A DNA stretch of 64,000 nt from assembly GCA_900545915.1 (NCBI GenBank), contig URAV01000008.1, forward strand, positions 1 to 64,000, in the 5' to 3' direction. Of the stretch, positions 52,447-63,100 are shown one piece after another. Source of the stretch: an uncultured Porphyromonadaceae bacterium. GTDB taxonomy: Bacteria; Bacteroidota; Bacteroidia; Bacteroidales; Coprobacteraceae. Position 1 is the first letter of the stretch, and each line of letters opens with the position of its first letter. The position numbers were made by a program, and so were the translations under genes. The notes beneath the pieces are model-generated. The model was given only the letters and a program-made list of their open reading frames with translations, made no database searches and was not told the origin of the DNA.

Positions 52447-55290
52447 ATGTCATCATCGAGATATTTCTGGTTGTTTGTTCTGAGTCTGTTTTTCGTATCA
52501 GGATTTACTCAAGCTCAGATTAATGGATTGGATTATACTTTGCAGAAGCGACGTAAAGCCGAGAAGTTCGAGTCCGGACGTTTTTCTGACCACATGTTCA
52601 TATCAGGAGGTTTAGGGGCTAATATGAAGCTGAGTCGTGAAGCTTCCGGTATATATGTCGGTCCTTTGGCTTCTTTTTATGTTGGCAAATGGTTTACTCC
52701 GGTTATAGGTTCTCGTGTAGGATTAGATGCCAGTTATATGTCTGTTAATAATGGTTTTACTGGGAATAAAGCCGGAATTATCGGCGTTAATTGGGATTAT
52801 CTTATGAATTTGAGCGCATTTGCCAATCGATATAATCCGGATCGATTATTTGAACTGGTCGGTATTTTGGGTATTAGTTACCATAATGCGTTTCGTCATG
52901 CAAGTTATCGCCATGTGTGGGGACTGAGTGGCGGGTTTCAAGGTAAGTTCAATTTATCACCTTTGGTAGATTTGTTTATCGAGCCGGAGTTGTCGATCTA
53001 TCGAGATAATATCGATGATAGGTCTTCATGGCGTAAATATGATCTTTTCGGATCTGTAATGTTTGGGGTTTCATATAAGATGATTCCTGTCGAGAAACGT
53101 GTTACGACAGCATTTTTTCGTCCTTTCCGAAATAATATGTTTATATCTGGAGGGATAGGTACTCGTGCATTGATTTCGAGACAAATGTTTTCTAATGGTA
53201 TTTTCGACTTTTTTGGTCCGTCTGCTCAAGTTGCAATAGGAGGATGGATAACTCCGGTTTCCGGAATTCGTTTCTCAGCAGATGGAGGTTTTTCTGATTG
53301 GAGAGCTCCTGTGAACGGAGTGCATTATCGATTAAAAACTGTTGGACTGAGAGCTGATTATTTATTGAATTTCAATACGGCTTTCGGGGGATACAACCGG
53401 AATCGTTTATTTGAAGTTGTCGGAGTTGCAGGAGTAGAAGGAGTTTATGCAAAGAAAAGCATGGATAAGGCGGCTATTGTTCCGGGTGCAGGAATTGGTT
53501 TACAAGGGAATCTTCGTCTGACAAAAGATCTCGACTTTTATGTCGAACCTCGTATGTCATTTTATACGAATCGCTTAGCCGGAGGGAAGACTGTGTCGAA
53601 ATTGGATGCTTTAGGTTCTTTGAGTGTCGGTATAATATATAATACGGTTGAACGGGAAATACGCAGAAACCAAGATAAATTCGTTAATAGCGTATTTTCT
53701 GATAATATGTTTATTGCTCTTAGCGGGGGATTAGGAAAAATAGTCTCCAGACCTAAGTTGGGACTTTCTACTCGGCAAGCTTTAAGCGCCAGAGCGACAA
53801 TATCTTTAGGAAAATGGTTTACTGCTATTTCCGGTTTACGGGTTAATGGTACGGGGATGATAATCGGTTCGGCCTTTCCTGCAGGAAAAGCTACTCGTTA
53901 CAATGCAATTATAGCAGGAGCGGATTATATGTTTAATATAACGTCTGTTTTTGCCGGATATAAGGAAGATCGCATATTCAATTTGATAGCAGCTGCCGGT
54001 CCTTCAGTTTTTTATCGGAATCAAAAAGTCTATCCGGCATTAGAAGCTGGTTTGCAGGCGCAGTTTAATGTTTCTTCTCATTGGAATCTTTTTCTCGAGC
54101 CTCATCTTCTTTGGGTTGCCGATCGAGATGCTCTTTCGGGATTATCAACGTATAAGACTGTTCTTCCAACCGTAAATATCGGTGTCGGTTATACATTCCG
54201 TGGATATGACCGGGAGACCAACCGTTCTCTATTTGAAGGGGAAAAAGGATCTTCTTATTTTGTTTCTGTTTCAGGTGGAATATCTACTTATGTCAATAAT
54301 GAAATGTTTCGGAATATAAGCGTCGGACCTGTTGGCAGGATCTCATTAGGCCGATGGTTTTCTCCTTTATCGGCATGGCGTTTATCGTTATCCGGAGAGC
54401 AAGTTAAGGATCAAAGTGGCGAGTTTACTGTGCATGGAGGTCTGGATGCCGACTATATGTTGAATTTGAGTACTCTTGCTGCAGGATATAATCCGGATAG
54501 ATTGTTTTCGTTAAGTGGTATTTTAGGGGCGAAATTAGGATTGGGTGTGACTTCCTTTTATAAAGAAATACGCTTTGTACCGGGAGTTTCAGCCGGATTG
54601 CAAGGGGCATTTCGTGTAACTCCTGCTTTGGATATATTTTTAGAGCCTCAAATTTCGGCATATTTCAATCGATTTGATGGACGCAGGAATCAGGTAGTTG
54701 CCGGAGATTTGCTTTTGGGATTGACCTACAAGTTTAAAAATAGGGCGGAGCGATATTTAAATAAGGACGAGGTTGATAATTCAACGTTCGTTTCGGCTGG
54801 AGTTGGTACAGGCGTTTGGGGAAATACCGTTGTTTCCCGTACGGGAAAGGTAAAAAATAAACTTTCTTTTAATGCCGATGTATCGTTGGGTTATTGGTTT
54901 AATTCTATTTCTGGAGTTCGTTTGTCTTTCGGAACAAATACTTTCCGTCCTGCGGTATGGTATGATGCAGACAAGATGACAATTTTATCTTTACGCAGTG
55001 ATTATTTAGTAAATCTGACTTCTTGTTTTTCGGGATATGATCCGGATAGATTATTTGATATGATAGGAATTGTGGGAGTCGGAGCTGCTTTTCCGACTAA
55101 CGCTACGGATGCAAAAACGACATATACGGCGATTGTCGGTATGCAGGCTAAATTCAATATAAACCGTAAATTGAGTATATTTGTTGAACCGAGGGGATCG
55201 TTTTTCGGAGATAAAGTCGATGGAAAAAAATGTTCTGCTAAGTTTGATGCGGCGGCTAATCTCTTGGTCGGTACGACATATTCTTTTTAG
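52447..55290 (+). CDS. Outer-membrane protein of five tandem barrel modules
   Basis: A 947-residue exported protein (signal 1-24, ending TQAQ) built from five diverged repeats of about 165-170 residues: 48-215, 229-401, 419-585, 603-763 and 779-947. Each repeat has the same motif order: FISGG-like strand, G-x-WFTP-x-SG, DYLxN, GYxxxR(L/I)F (Arg133, 320, 509, 685, 868), LQGxF and F(x)EPxxS. Each has about eight strand-like stretches, as in OmpA/porin-type barrels. The same module occurs once in the OmpA-type protein at 1450-2625. Linkers between repeats are short, charged and Arg/Lys/Glu-rich. It could be five separate barrels in one chain or one large barrel. I know no named function. It closes the three-gene operon and ends before the hairpin at 55301-55344. 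Confidence 0.82.
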   Translation: MSSSRYFWLFVLSLFFVSGFTQAQINGLDYTLQKRRKAEKFESGRFSDHMFISGGLGANMKLSREASGIYVGPLASFYVGKWFTPVIGSRVGLDASYMSVNNGFTGNKAGIIGVNWDYLMNLSAFANRYNPDRLFELVGILGISYHNAFRHASYRHVWGLSGGFQGKFNLSPLVDLFIEPELSIYRDNIDDRSSWRKYDLFGSVMFGVSYKMIPVEKRVTTAFFRPFRNNMFISGGIGTRALISRQMFSNGIFDFFGPSAQVAIGGWITPVSGIRFSADGGFSDWRAPVNGVHYRLKTVGLRADYLLNFNTAFGGYNRNRLFEVVGVAGVEGVYAKKSMDKAAIVPGAGIGLQGNLRLTKDLDFYVEPRMSFYTNRLAGGKTVSKLDALGSLSVGIIYNTVEREIRRNQDKFVNSVFSDNMFIALSGGLGKIVSRPKLGLSTRQALSARATISLGKWFTAISGLRVNGTGMIIGSAFPAGKATRYNAIIAGADYMFNITSVFAGYKEDRIFNLIAAAGPSVFYRNQKVYPALEAGLQAQFNVSSHWNLFLEPHLLWVADRDALSGLSTYKTVLPTVNIGVGYTFRGYDRETNRSLFEGEKGSSYFVSVSGGISTYVNNEMFRNISVGPVGRISLGRWFSPLSAWRLSLSGEQVKDQSGEFTVHGGLDADYMLNLSTLAAGYNPDRLFSLSGILGAKLGLGVTSFYKEIRFVPGVSAGLQGAFRVTPALDIFLEPQISAYFNRFDGRRNQVVAGDLLLGLTYKFKNRAERYLNKDEVDNSTFVSAGVGTGVWGNTVVSRTGKVKNKLSFNADVSLGYWFNSISGVRLSFGTNTFRPAVWYDADKMTILSLRSDYLVNLTSCFSGYDPDRLFDMIGIVGVGAAFPTNATDAKTTYTAIVGMQAKFNINRKLSIFVEPRGSFFGDKVDGKKCSAKFDAAANLLVGTTYSF

Positions 55291-55300
55291 AACCGATAAA

Positions 55301-55344
55301 TAAGCCTGCCTAAATTTTCCAATAAGAAAATTTAGGCAGGTTCT
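55301..55344. terminator. Hairpin form of the dispersed repeat, acting as terminator
   Basis: CCTGCCTAAATTTT (55305-55318) and AAAATTTAGGCAGG (55327-55340) are a perfect 14-base stem with an eight-base loop. Both arms are ends of the dispersed repeat, fused face to face. It lies between two convergent genes (ending at 55290 and 55358). The T/A content at the base of the stem suits termination in both directions. Confidence 0.8.
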
Positions 55345-55357
55345 AAAAACTCAGTTT

Positions 55358-58300
55358 TTATTTACTTTTCAATTTCTTCAAATATTCTGATGGAGATATT
55401 CCGAATTCTTCTTTGAAACATTGTCTGAAGTAGACGGGACTATTCATTCCTACTCTGAAAGCTATTTCAGAAATCGTGTATCTGCCTTCCAACATTAGTT
55501 TTTCTGCGTTTTGCATTTTTATTTTTCGTACATATTCGTTTGTCGAAATACCGGTTAAAGCTTTTATTTTCCGATAAAGAGTGGATTTGCTCATGCATAA
55601 TTTATCGGCAAGGTAGGCAACATCTATTTTTTCTGATTTAAGATTGTCTTCGATAATTTGTGTGATCTTTTGTATAAATTCATTATCAAGTTGGTTTAGG
55701 GATTCGTGAAGTATTATACTTTTATCGGAGCTGATGTTTAGGTTATTACTGAACTGATTAGCCAATTTTTTACGGGATTCTAATAAATTGTGAATACGGC
55801 TTCTCAATAAACTCGCACTGAAAGGTTTCGTCAGATACGAGTCTGCACCGGCCAGATAACCCTCTTCTTTATTCTGCAAAGAGTCCTTTGCTGTGAGCAT
55901 TATAACCGGAATATGGCTTGTGCGTACATCTCCTTTTATAATTTTACAAAAAGTGATTCCATCCATACCGGCCATCATAATATCTGTTACTATAATGTCG
56001 GGGATCTGAGAGATTGCCGTACGATAACCAGCCTCACCTTCCTCTGCAGTTATGACTTCGAATGAATCGGAAAATGATTCAGATATATATTCGCATATAT
56101 CGGGATTATCTTCTACTACTAATAAAATGGGTTTTTCTCCGGAAATATGACTGTTGAGTAGAATATCTTCGGTAGATTCTGTATCGAGGTTATCGTTTTG
56201 TTCTTTTTCTTCAGAGTCTGCATGAAGAGCATTCGGATATATGTTGTTTATAATAAGAGAAAACCTGAAACTGCTGCCTTTCCCGGGAATACTTTCTGCA
56301 TGAATCTCTCCTTGATGCAGTTTAACGAGATTTTTTACTAATGCCAGCCCTATACCCGTACCTGATACATGACGATCGTTTTTGGCTTGATAATATCTTT
56401 CGAAAATGTGAGGTAGCTCTTCGGAAGAGATACCCTGTCCCGTATCGGAAACTCTGATTTCTGCATAGTCCGTATTATTTTTTCGGATAGTATAAAGAGA
56501 TATGTTGATATAACCTTTCTCCGTATATTTTATAGCATTTGAAATTAGATTGTCAAGTATTATCGTTACAATCTCTTTATCGAAATATAAGGGGAGAGGA
56601 TCGCTTTCGATCGTAATGTTGAATTCAATATTTTTCTTAGGATTCAGTTCTTTGTATTTGAGACCGACTTCTGTAACCAATGCGGCAAGGTTATTTTTAC
56701 TTACACAAAGTTTTTTGTTTTGTGTCTCTGTTTTGCGAAATTCGAGTATTTGGTTGATTAAATTTAAAAGTCGAATGGCACTATTATGAATGATTGATAT
56801 CTTTTTTTGTTGATGCGGGAGCAGATCTTTATCTTCTTGCAAATCTTCCAAAGGGCCTAAAATTAAAGTTAACGGTGTGCGCAATTCGTGTGTGATATTG
56901 GTAAAGAAACGTAACCGTTCGTTATTAAGCTCTTGTTCCTGTTCATGATTTTTTTTCTCCAGTTCATAAGAACTTTGCATATCTACTTTTTTCTTGTAAA
57001 GTCTGAGAAGGTATAAAATAATGCTTACCGAAAGAATAAAATAAAGGATTTTAGCCCACCATGATAACCAAATAGGAGGAGTAATACATATCGGAAGAGT
57101 ATTGATCTCTTCAGTCCATTCTTGGTTACGAATTCGAGTTTTTACTTGGAATTCGTATTGTCCCGGAGGGATATTGCGAAACAATGCTGTATTTTCGTCA
57201 ACGGTGTACCAAGAGTCGTCAAATCCTTTTAGTCGGTATGCATAATCGACTAAACCGGCTTGAGAATAGTCCTGAATATTGTATGTCAAGTTAAAAGTAT
57301 TTTGTTTATACGTTAATTCTATATCTTTATTGTTTTGTCCATAAAAGTTTATAGTATTATTATTTTCGTATGAAGACTGTCCGTCAAATATTTTCATTTC
57401 GGTAATGATAACACGAGATACTTTGCGCTTACTTAGTACGGCACTCGGATCGAAATAACGAGCTCCATTTATCGATCCGAAATAGATAATTCCATTTTCG
57501 TCCTTCGTTACGGCTGCGCTGGTAAAATTGCCCATTGGGACTTTTTCGAAATAATTGTAATTTATAAATTGTTCGGTATTTGCTGTATAACAACTGATTC
57601 CGGCGTTGGTACTGAACCAGATATTCCCTTCATTGTCTTCGGTAATAGCTCGGATATGGGCATTGTGAATGCCGTCTTGTCGGTTATAAATTTTGTATTT
57701 CCGTTTTTCATTAGCGGTGAAACAGACTAATCCGTCTCCGGTTGCTACCCAGATTCTGTTTTTTGAATCTTTGAAAATATGATTTATACAATTAGAACAA
57801 AATCCGTTATTTTCATTGAAATGATCAATCGGTCGCATATCTTTTGTAAAAACAGACAGTCCCTGTCCGAAAGTGCCGACCCACATTTGACCTTTATCGT
57901 CTTGAACAAGACTACGTATCATGTTTTCGGGAAGAGAAGAATTTGCCGAAGTATAGTGAAATGTATTTTCTCGTGTTTGAGTATTGACGATGAATATTCC
58001 GGAACTAGTTCCTATCCACATGTTGTGTTCAGTATCTTCATAAAAGCAACGGGCATCGTGAGTAGGTGCTTCTTTCAGGTCGATATGAGAAAAAGTATTT
58101 TTCTCGTTATTATATACATCCACTCCCCCCATGAACGTTCCTATCCATATATTATTTTGAGAGTCGCAATATTCACTTGTAATAGAATTGTGTCTTAGTT
58201 TTTTGTTTTCTTCAGTGTAAATGGTTGTACGGTTACCTTTTTCAAAGACATTGATTCCTCCGCCATCAGTACCGATCCATAATTTATTATTTTTATCGGT

Positions 58301-59425
58301 ACATAGGCTCAATACGATTCTGTTGTTGAGGTTGTTTTTATATTCTTTAATCGGGGAATAGCTGTAAGTTCTAAAAAAAGGCTGAATATGACCGATAAAG
58401 TCAATGCCTCCTCCATACGTTCCAATCCATATATTTTTAAAAGAGTCTTGAAATAAACATCTTACTGTCGAGTTCGATAAACTGTAATTATCGCTTCCTA
58501 CTGTAAGATGCTCTGGATTAATCGTATTTTGTGACAGATAATATTGATGTTTGAGATCTATGATAAAAATTCCATTCAGTTCTGTGGCAATCCAAATTTT
58601 GTTATTATCCATTTGACGAATATCAAAAACGGCAGATATTGAAGGTGTGTTTATAAATTGACTTATAGAAAAAAATTGTTCTGTTTTCGGATCGAATAAG
58701 GCCGCACCTTTTTCAGTTCCTACCCAGATGTTATTCGAATTATCTTTATATATGCAATTAACTCGGTTCCCGGGTATGCTGTTTCTATTTTGGGGATTGT
58801 GTCTGAAATTCTTTACATGTTTGGATTTCAAAGAAATAATACTCATTCCATGTTCTACATGTCCGATATATATATTTCCGTTTTCATCTTCTAATACAGT
58901 CCAGGTATTGTTGGAGGGCAAATCAGGTAATGTGTTGGTATTGAAATGAATGAACTCTCCGGTATTTTTATTGAAATATTCTATTCCCCGATAGTAAGTA
59001 CTGAGCCATAGATTTCCGTCTTTTGCAGGGGAAATATGTGTGACATCGTTTGTTATGAGGCTGCTGGATATAGAATCATTATGTGTGAATACGGTTAATT
59101 CGTTTTTTTCATAATTATAAGCGTTCATTCCCGCTCGTTGAGTGGCTATCCATATAATCGGTTCTGAGGGGTCGGCATAAATACAGTTCAATTCGTTCCC
59201 ACTGAGATGATCGGTATGTTTATAATAATTAATAAAACGACTACCGTCAAATTTATTGAGACCTTCTTCAGTAGCAAACCATAAAAATCCGTCTTTATCT
59301 TGAGTAATATTTACGACATAGTTGTTTGATAGACCTTGTTCTATTCCCAATTGTTTGACATAATAGTTTTGGGAATATAAGAGGGTGGGAATAATAATAC
59401 CGAGACTTATCAATAGAATTTTCAT
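55358..59425 (-). CDS. Hybrid two-component system sensor-regulator (HTCS)
   Basis: A 1355-residue one-chain two-component protein. A signal peptide (1-18) is followed by a two-part seven-bladed propeller with many blades of the form DxxGxIWxGT (about 20-700), a Y_Y_Y domain (about 700-780), a membrane helix near 790-815, then HisKA (phospho-His around 845 in NITHELRTPLT), HATPase (DNLISNAIKYTEKG, then GTGIGLALVKNL), a receiver domain (phospho-Asp around 1147 in IIVTDIMMAGMDG) and an AraC-type helix-turn-helix (1250-1355). HTCS proteins sense oligosaccharides in the periplasm and switch on glycan-use genes. The neighbour is the GH30 gene, divergent across 730 bases, which is the probable target. 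No susC/susD pair lies in the window. Confidence 0.95.
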   Translation of the reverse strand: MKILLISLGIIIPTLLYSQNYYVKQLGIEQGLSNNYVVNITQDKDGFLWFATEEGLNKFDGSRFINYYKHTDHLSGNELNCIYADPSEPIIWIATQRAGMNAYNYEKNELTVFTHNDSISSSLITNDVTHISPAKDGNLWLSTYYRGIEYFNKNTGEFIHFNTNTLPDLPSNNTWTVLEDENGNIYIGHVEHGMSIISLKSKHVKNFRHNPQNRNSIPGNRVNCIYKDNSNNIWVGTEKGAALFDPKTEQFFSISQFINTPSISAVFDIRQMDNNKIWIATELNGIFIIDLKHQYYLSQNTINPEHLTVGSDNYSLSNSTVRCLFQDSFKNIWIGTYGGGIDFIGHIQPFFRTYSYSPIKEYKNNLNNRIVLSLCTDKNNKLWIGTDGGGINVFEKGNRTTIYTEENKKLRHNSITSEYCDSQNNIWIGTFMGGVDVYNNEKNTFSHIDLKEAPTHDARCFYEDTEHNMWIGTSSGIFIVNTQTRENTFHYTSANSSLPENMIRSLVQDDKGQMWVGTFGQGLSVFTKDMRPIDHFNENNGFCSNCINHIFKDSKNRIWVATGDGLVCFTANEKRKYKIYNRQDGIHNAHIRAITEDNEGNIWFSTNAGISCYTANTEQFINYNYFEKVPMGNFTSAAVTKDENGIIYFGSINGARYFDPSAVLSKRKVSRVIITEMKIFDGQSSYENNNTINFYGQNNKDIELTYKQNTFNLTYNIQDYSQAGLVDYAYRLKGFDDSWYTVDENTALFRNIPPGQYEFQVKTRIRNQEWTEEINTLPICITPPIWLSWWAKILYFILSVSIILYLLRLYKKKVDMQSSYELEKKNHEQEQELNNERLRFFTNITHELRTPLTLILGPLEDLQEDKDLLPHQQKKISIIHNSAIRLLNLINQILEFRKTETQNKKLCVSKNNLAALVTEVGLKYKELNPKKNIEFNITIESDPLPLYFDKEIVTIILDNLISNAIKYTEKGYINISLYTIRKNNTDYAEIRVSDTGQGISSEELPHIFERYYQAKNDRHVSGTGIGLALVKNLVKLHQGEIHAESIPGKGSSFRFSLIINNIYPNALHADSEEKEQNDNLDTESTEDILLNSHISGEKPILLVVEDNPDICEYISESFSDSFEVITAEEGEAGYRTAISQIPDIIVTDIMMAGMDGITFCKIIKGDVRTSHIPVIMLTAKDSLQNKEEGYLAGADSYLTKPFSASLLRSRIHNLLESRKKLANQFSNNLNISSDKSIILHESLNQLDNEFIQKITQIIEDNLKSEKIDVAYLADKLCMSKSTLYRKIKALTGISTNEYVRKIKMQNAEKLMLEGRYTISEIAFRVGMNSPVYFRQCFKEEFGISPSEYLKKLKSK

Positions 59426-59494
59426 GATATTATATGCATTTAAAATAAGTAATTATAGTGTTATATAATTATTTGTGATGTTTTTTTCTGGTTT

Positions 59495-59635
59495 TAGAGT
59501 CAGTCATCTAAATTTTCCGATAAAAAAATATTATCAGGTCATCTTTACATTTTCTTCCGGTCTGTTTTTCTGTTTTCATTCGTTAGAAAGTTGGATATCT
59601 CCTTATAAAAAAGATTCTTAAATCAGAGCTGAGCC
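59495..59635 (+). repeat. Dispersed intergenic repeat, partial copy
   Basis: Begins TAGAGTCAGTCATCTAAATTTTCC and follows the copies at 8113-8287 and 14874-15053 (reversed) for about 110 bases (TATTATCAGGTCATCTTTACA, TTCTTCCGGTCTGTTTTT). The interior after CTTATAAAAA is deleted and the right end is worn. It lies in the regulatory region between the HTCS and GH30 genes. Confidence 0.75.
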
Positions 59636-59639
59636 TTTC

Positions 59640-60155
59640 GATCGCTAATTTACAAATATACCGATTAATTTATTTTATTTCGATAATGATAAAAAATACA
59701 TTGCACGATTTACTGTCTATGTTTGAATGATTTGGTATGTTGCTATTTTACAAGAAAAGAATATGTCGAAGTAGAAAATTTGTATATGCATGATTTGACG
59801 TCTGTTATTGCTTGATTTTTATTCCGTTGTTTTGTATTTAAGTGAATAAATTTGTATAACAGAGTTTTAGGTAGGAGTCATTCGCTTAAATATTTAGATT
59901 TTTAAACATTGCACCCGTTTTGTCTCGGGTATGAGTTAAGCAAGTTTTATATTGTTTTACTATAATTTTTGTATCATGAAAAAAAATGTGAGTTTGTTGT
60001 GTGAATGTATCCTGTTTGTATGATATATTTCAAGGTTAGATGGCGGTCAATCGCTTTTGTTTCGGTAGTTACATTATTGAATATTTGGGTCTTCGCTAAT
60101 GGCGATTATTTGTAAATGAGAGTTTTTATAGAAATAGTAATTAAAAATAAGAAAT
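59640..60155 (+). promoter_or_regulatory. Upstream region of the GH30 gene
   Basis: About 515 bases without a gene. A TAAATTTG element (59847-59854) has a TTG 17 bases upstream (59827-59829), slightly short for a Bacteroidales promoter. AAATTTGTATA occurs twice, near 59777 and 59849. These may be HTCS target sites or chance in AT-rich DNA; I cannot decide. Confidence 0.35.
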
Positions 60156-63100
60156 ATGGATATAAAGAAACTGTTGATACTTATTGCTTTGATTTTACCG
60201 GGTTGGCTATTGGCTCAGAATTATGCGGATTATAAATTGTATGCATCCTATAATTTTGAACAAGGTACGGCCGAGGACAACCAGTCCAATACGAGCATGG
60301 AGCTAAAAGGGGCGAGAATCGTCGATGATCCTGTTCGAGGAAAGGTGCTTTCATTCGACAGAGTTAAGTCTCAGTATGCAGTGATAACGCCTGCACCTGT
60401 TATAGGAGATACGTTGTCGCTTTCTTTTTGGTATAAACGCAGCTCTTTCGATGACGATGTGCAATGGAAACAGATTTTTGAATTTTATAGTTCCACTAAT
60501 GGCAGTAATATTTATTTGATGCCGATGTATGATGATAATTCAAGTGGTATTGTTTCTTCTGCCAATAAGATCAATAATGGTATTTGGGAGCTGTTGTATG
60601 GTCCTCGAATAGAAAAGGATAATACATGGCATCATATCACTTTGGTAGTTGCCGGGACTTCTTGGAATTATTATCTGGACGGTAAGAAAGTAGGTTCGAA
60701 AAAGATCTTGGCTCCTATATCTTTGTTGGATCTGACACATCTTTATTTCGGTGTGAATCCCGATCGTTCACCGCGTCCAAATACCGGATCGATAGATGAT
60801 ATCAATATCTACCATTATCCGTTGAGTGCGAGCCAGGTAGCTCAAATATATGCGGGAGAAGCCATAACGGAACCTCTTTCGGAAGGCCCTATAACTTTCC
60901 TTTTCGATAATGATCTGAAAGAGGAAGGCGGACGCATCGCTATCGAGGGGTCAGGATATTCATTTGAAGAGGATTCACAGAGAGGCCAGGTCGTAAAGTT
61001 GGAAGCAGGCGGACAATTGCAGTTTTCCGATAATATCATCCCCGATGAAGCTTCGACGTTGAATTTCCTGTATAAAAAAGAGTCTATTGATGATGCAGAT
61101 CATGGCAAATATATTTATCGGGCTTTTAAGGATGAAAAGAACGGCTATGGCCTTAAGATAAAGGTTGATGGGGACGCGGCCTATGTGGTTTTGGAGACTA
61201 TTGTAGAAGGGGAGAAGACCGAGACGGTGGGCAGTGAGCTTTTAGAGTCCGGAAAATGGAATGCGATAAGTGTAGTGCATGCGGTAACCCCCAGAATCAT
61301 TATACGCGTTTATCAGGACGGTAAACAGACCGCAGCGAAGGTAGCGGTAAATCCTTATAATTTGGGTTTTGATAAATGGAGTTTAGGTGGAAGTACGGCA
61401 TCTGAGAGTGCCGGAGGACTTTATGATGAGTTGATGGTCGATGATTATGCGATGGATGTCGAAGATGTTGCCTATTACTATTCATCGATGCTTATGTCGC
61501 CGGTCGAGATAACTGTTAACTGTTCAAATGAATATCAGACAATACGAAATTTCGGATCGTCAGATGCCTGGAATGCCGATTGGTTGGGTCGACTTTGGCC
61601 TGAAGCGAAGAAAAATCGTCTTGCGGAACTGCTTTTCAGCAAAGAACTGGATGAAAATGGGAATCCGAAAGGTATAGGACTCTCTTGTTGGCGGTTCAAT
61701 ATCGGTTCGGGATCGGCAACGCAAGGCGATGATGCCGGAATGGGTGATTCGAAACGTACCGAGTGTTTCTTAAACCCCGACGGAACTTATACATGGGAGA
61801 GACAGACCGGACAGCTCTGGTTTCTTAGAAAGGCGGCTTTGGAATATGGTGTGGAGGATCTTTTGGGATTTATGAACTCTCCACCTATATATATGACGAA
61901 GCATGGGTATGCCTATAATAAGGACAATGGATCGAACTATATCCTTGCAGAGGATAAATATGATGATTATGCGTTGTTTACCGCAGAGGTTGTAGATCAT
62001 TTTGATAAGGAGGGTATTCATTTCGATTATATCAGTCCGATGAATGAACCGCAGTATGCTTGGACTGGGGGGCAAGAAGGATCGCCGGCCACCGATCAAG
62101 AGATTGCGGATGTGATAAAAGCGATGAGCAGTGCGTTCGCAGAAAAACAACTGACAACGCAGTTGACTTTTGCTGAGGCTAGTTTTCTCGGTAGTGCAGA
62201 GACTCAGATTCCGAAATTTTGGGGAAATGAGCAACCGACGATGAAGGTTGCGGGATTACCGAATGTTTCTAATATCGTATCTGCTCATAGTTATTGGGCT
62301 GACAAAGATGCTCAGGGCATGTATGATACTCGCGTTAATTTTAGGAAAGCTATGGATGCAATAAACCCATCACTCGAATATTTTCAGTCGGAGTACAGTC
62401 TTTTAGACGGTGGGTACAGTTGGGGGCATCCAGGTTCAGAAGGGGGATTCAGTGAAATAGAATGTGCCATCTCCTTAGCCCGTATGCTGCATGTCGATTT
62501 GGTGGTAGCCAATGCTACCGGATGGCATTGGTGGACAACTTTTGAATCGGGTGATCATTATGGAGAAAGCCGCTTTGCTTTAATTGAAGCTCCGACAGTA
62601 AAAGATCTTAATGATGGTTTTATTCACGGAACAAAACTCCTTTATACATTAGGTCAATATTCCCGCTTCGTACGTCCTGGAATGAAGCGGGTGGAAGCGA
62701 AACGGTCAGATAATTTAAGTGTCGTCGATGCGTTGAAGAACGATATGTATTCTTCGTACATTAATGAGGAAACGCAGCAAGTCGTAATTATTGCGACAAA
62801 TTCGAGAACTGTGAAAAGGCCGTTTACGTTTAAGGTAGAGAATATATCAGGTAATACAGACTTGGAGTTTACACCTTATGTGACTTCAGAGGATGACAAT
62901 ATGAAAGCTTATCCTAAGATTAAAGAAGGCGATGTGTTTACGATACCCCCTCTTTCAGTAGTAACATTTGTGTCGGGTTCAGGAGATATTTCTTCTGTTA
63001 CAACGGTAAAAGAGGAAGATAAGAATACGGATATTCATATTCAGCCGAATCCGGTTGGGGATGAAGCGACGGTTAGTTGTGGGAGTTCTATAAAAAATGT

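Noticed and set aside
55358..59425. The HTCS gene as two fused or frameshifted genes
   Set aside because: The reading frame is uninterrupted and the domain order is the normal one for this protein class.
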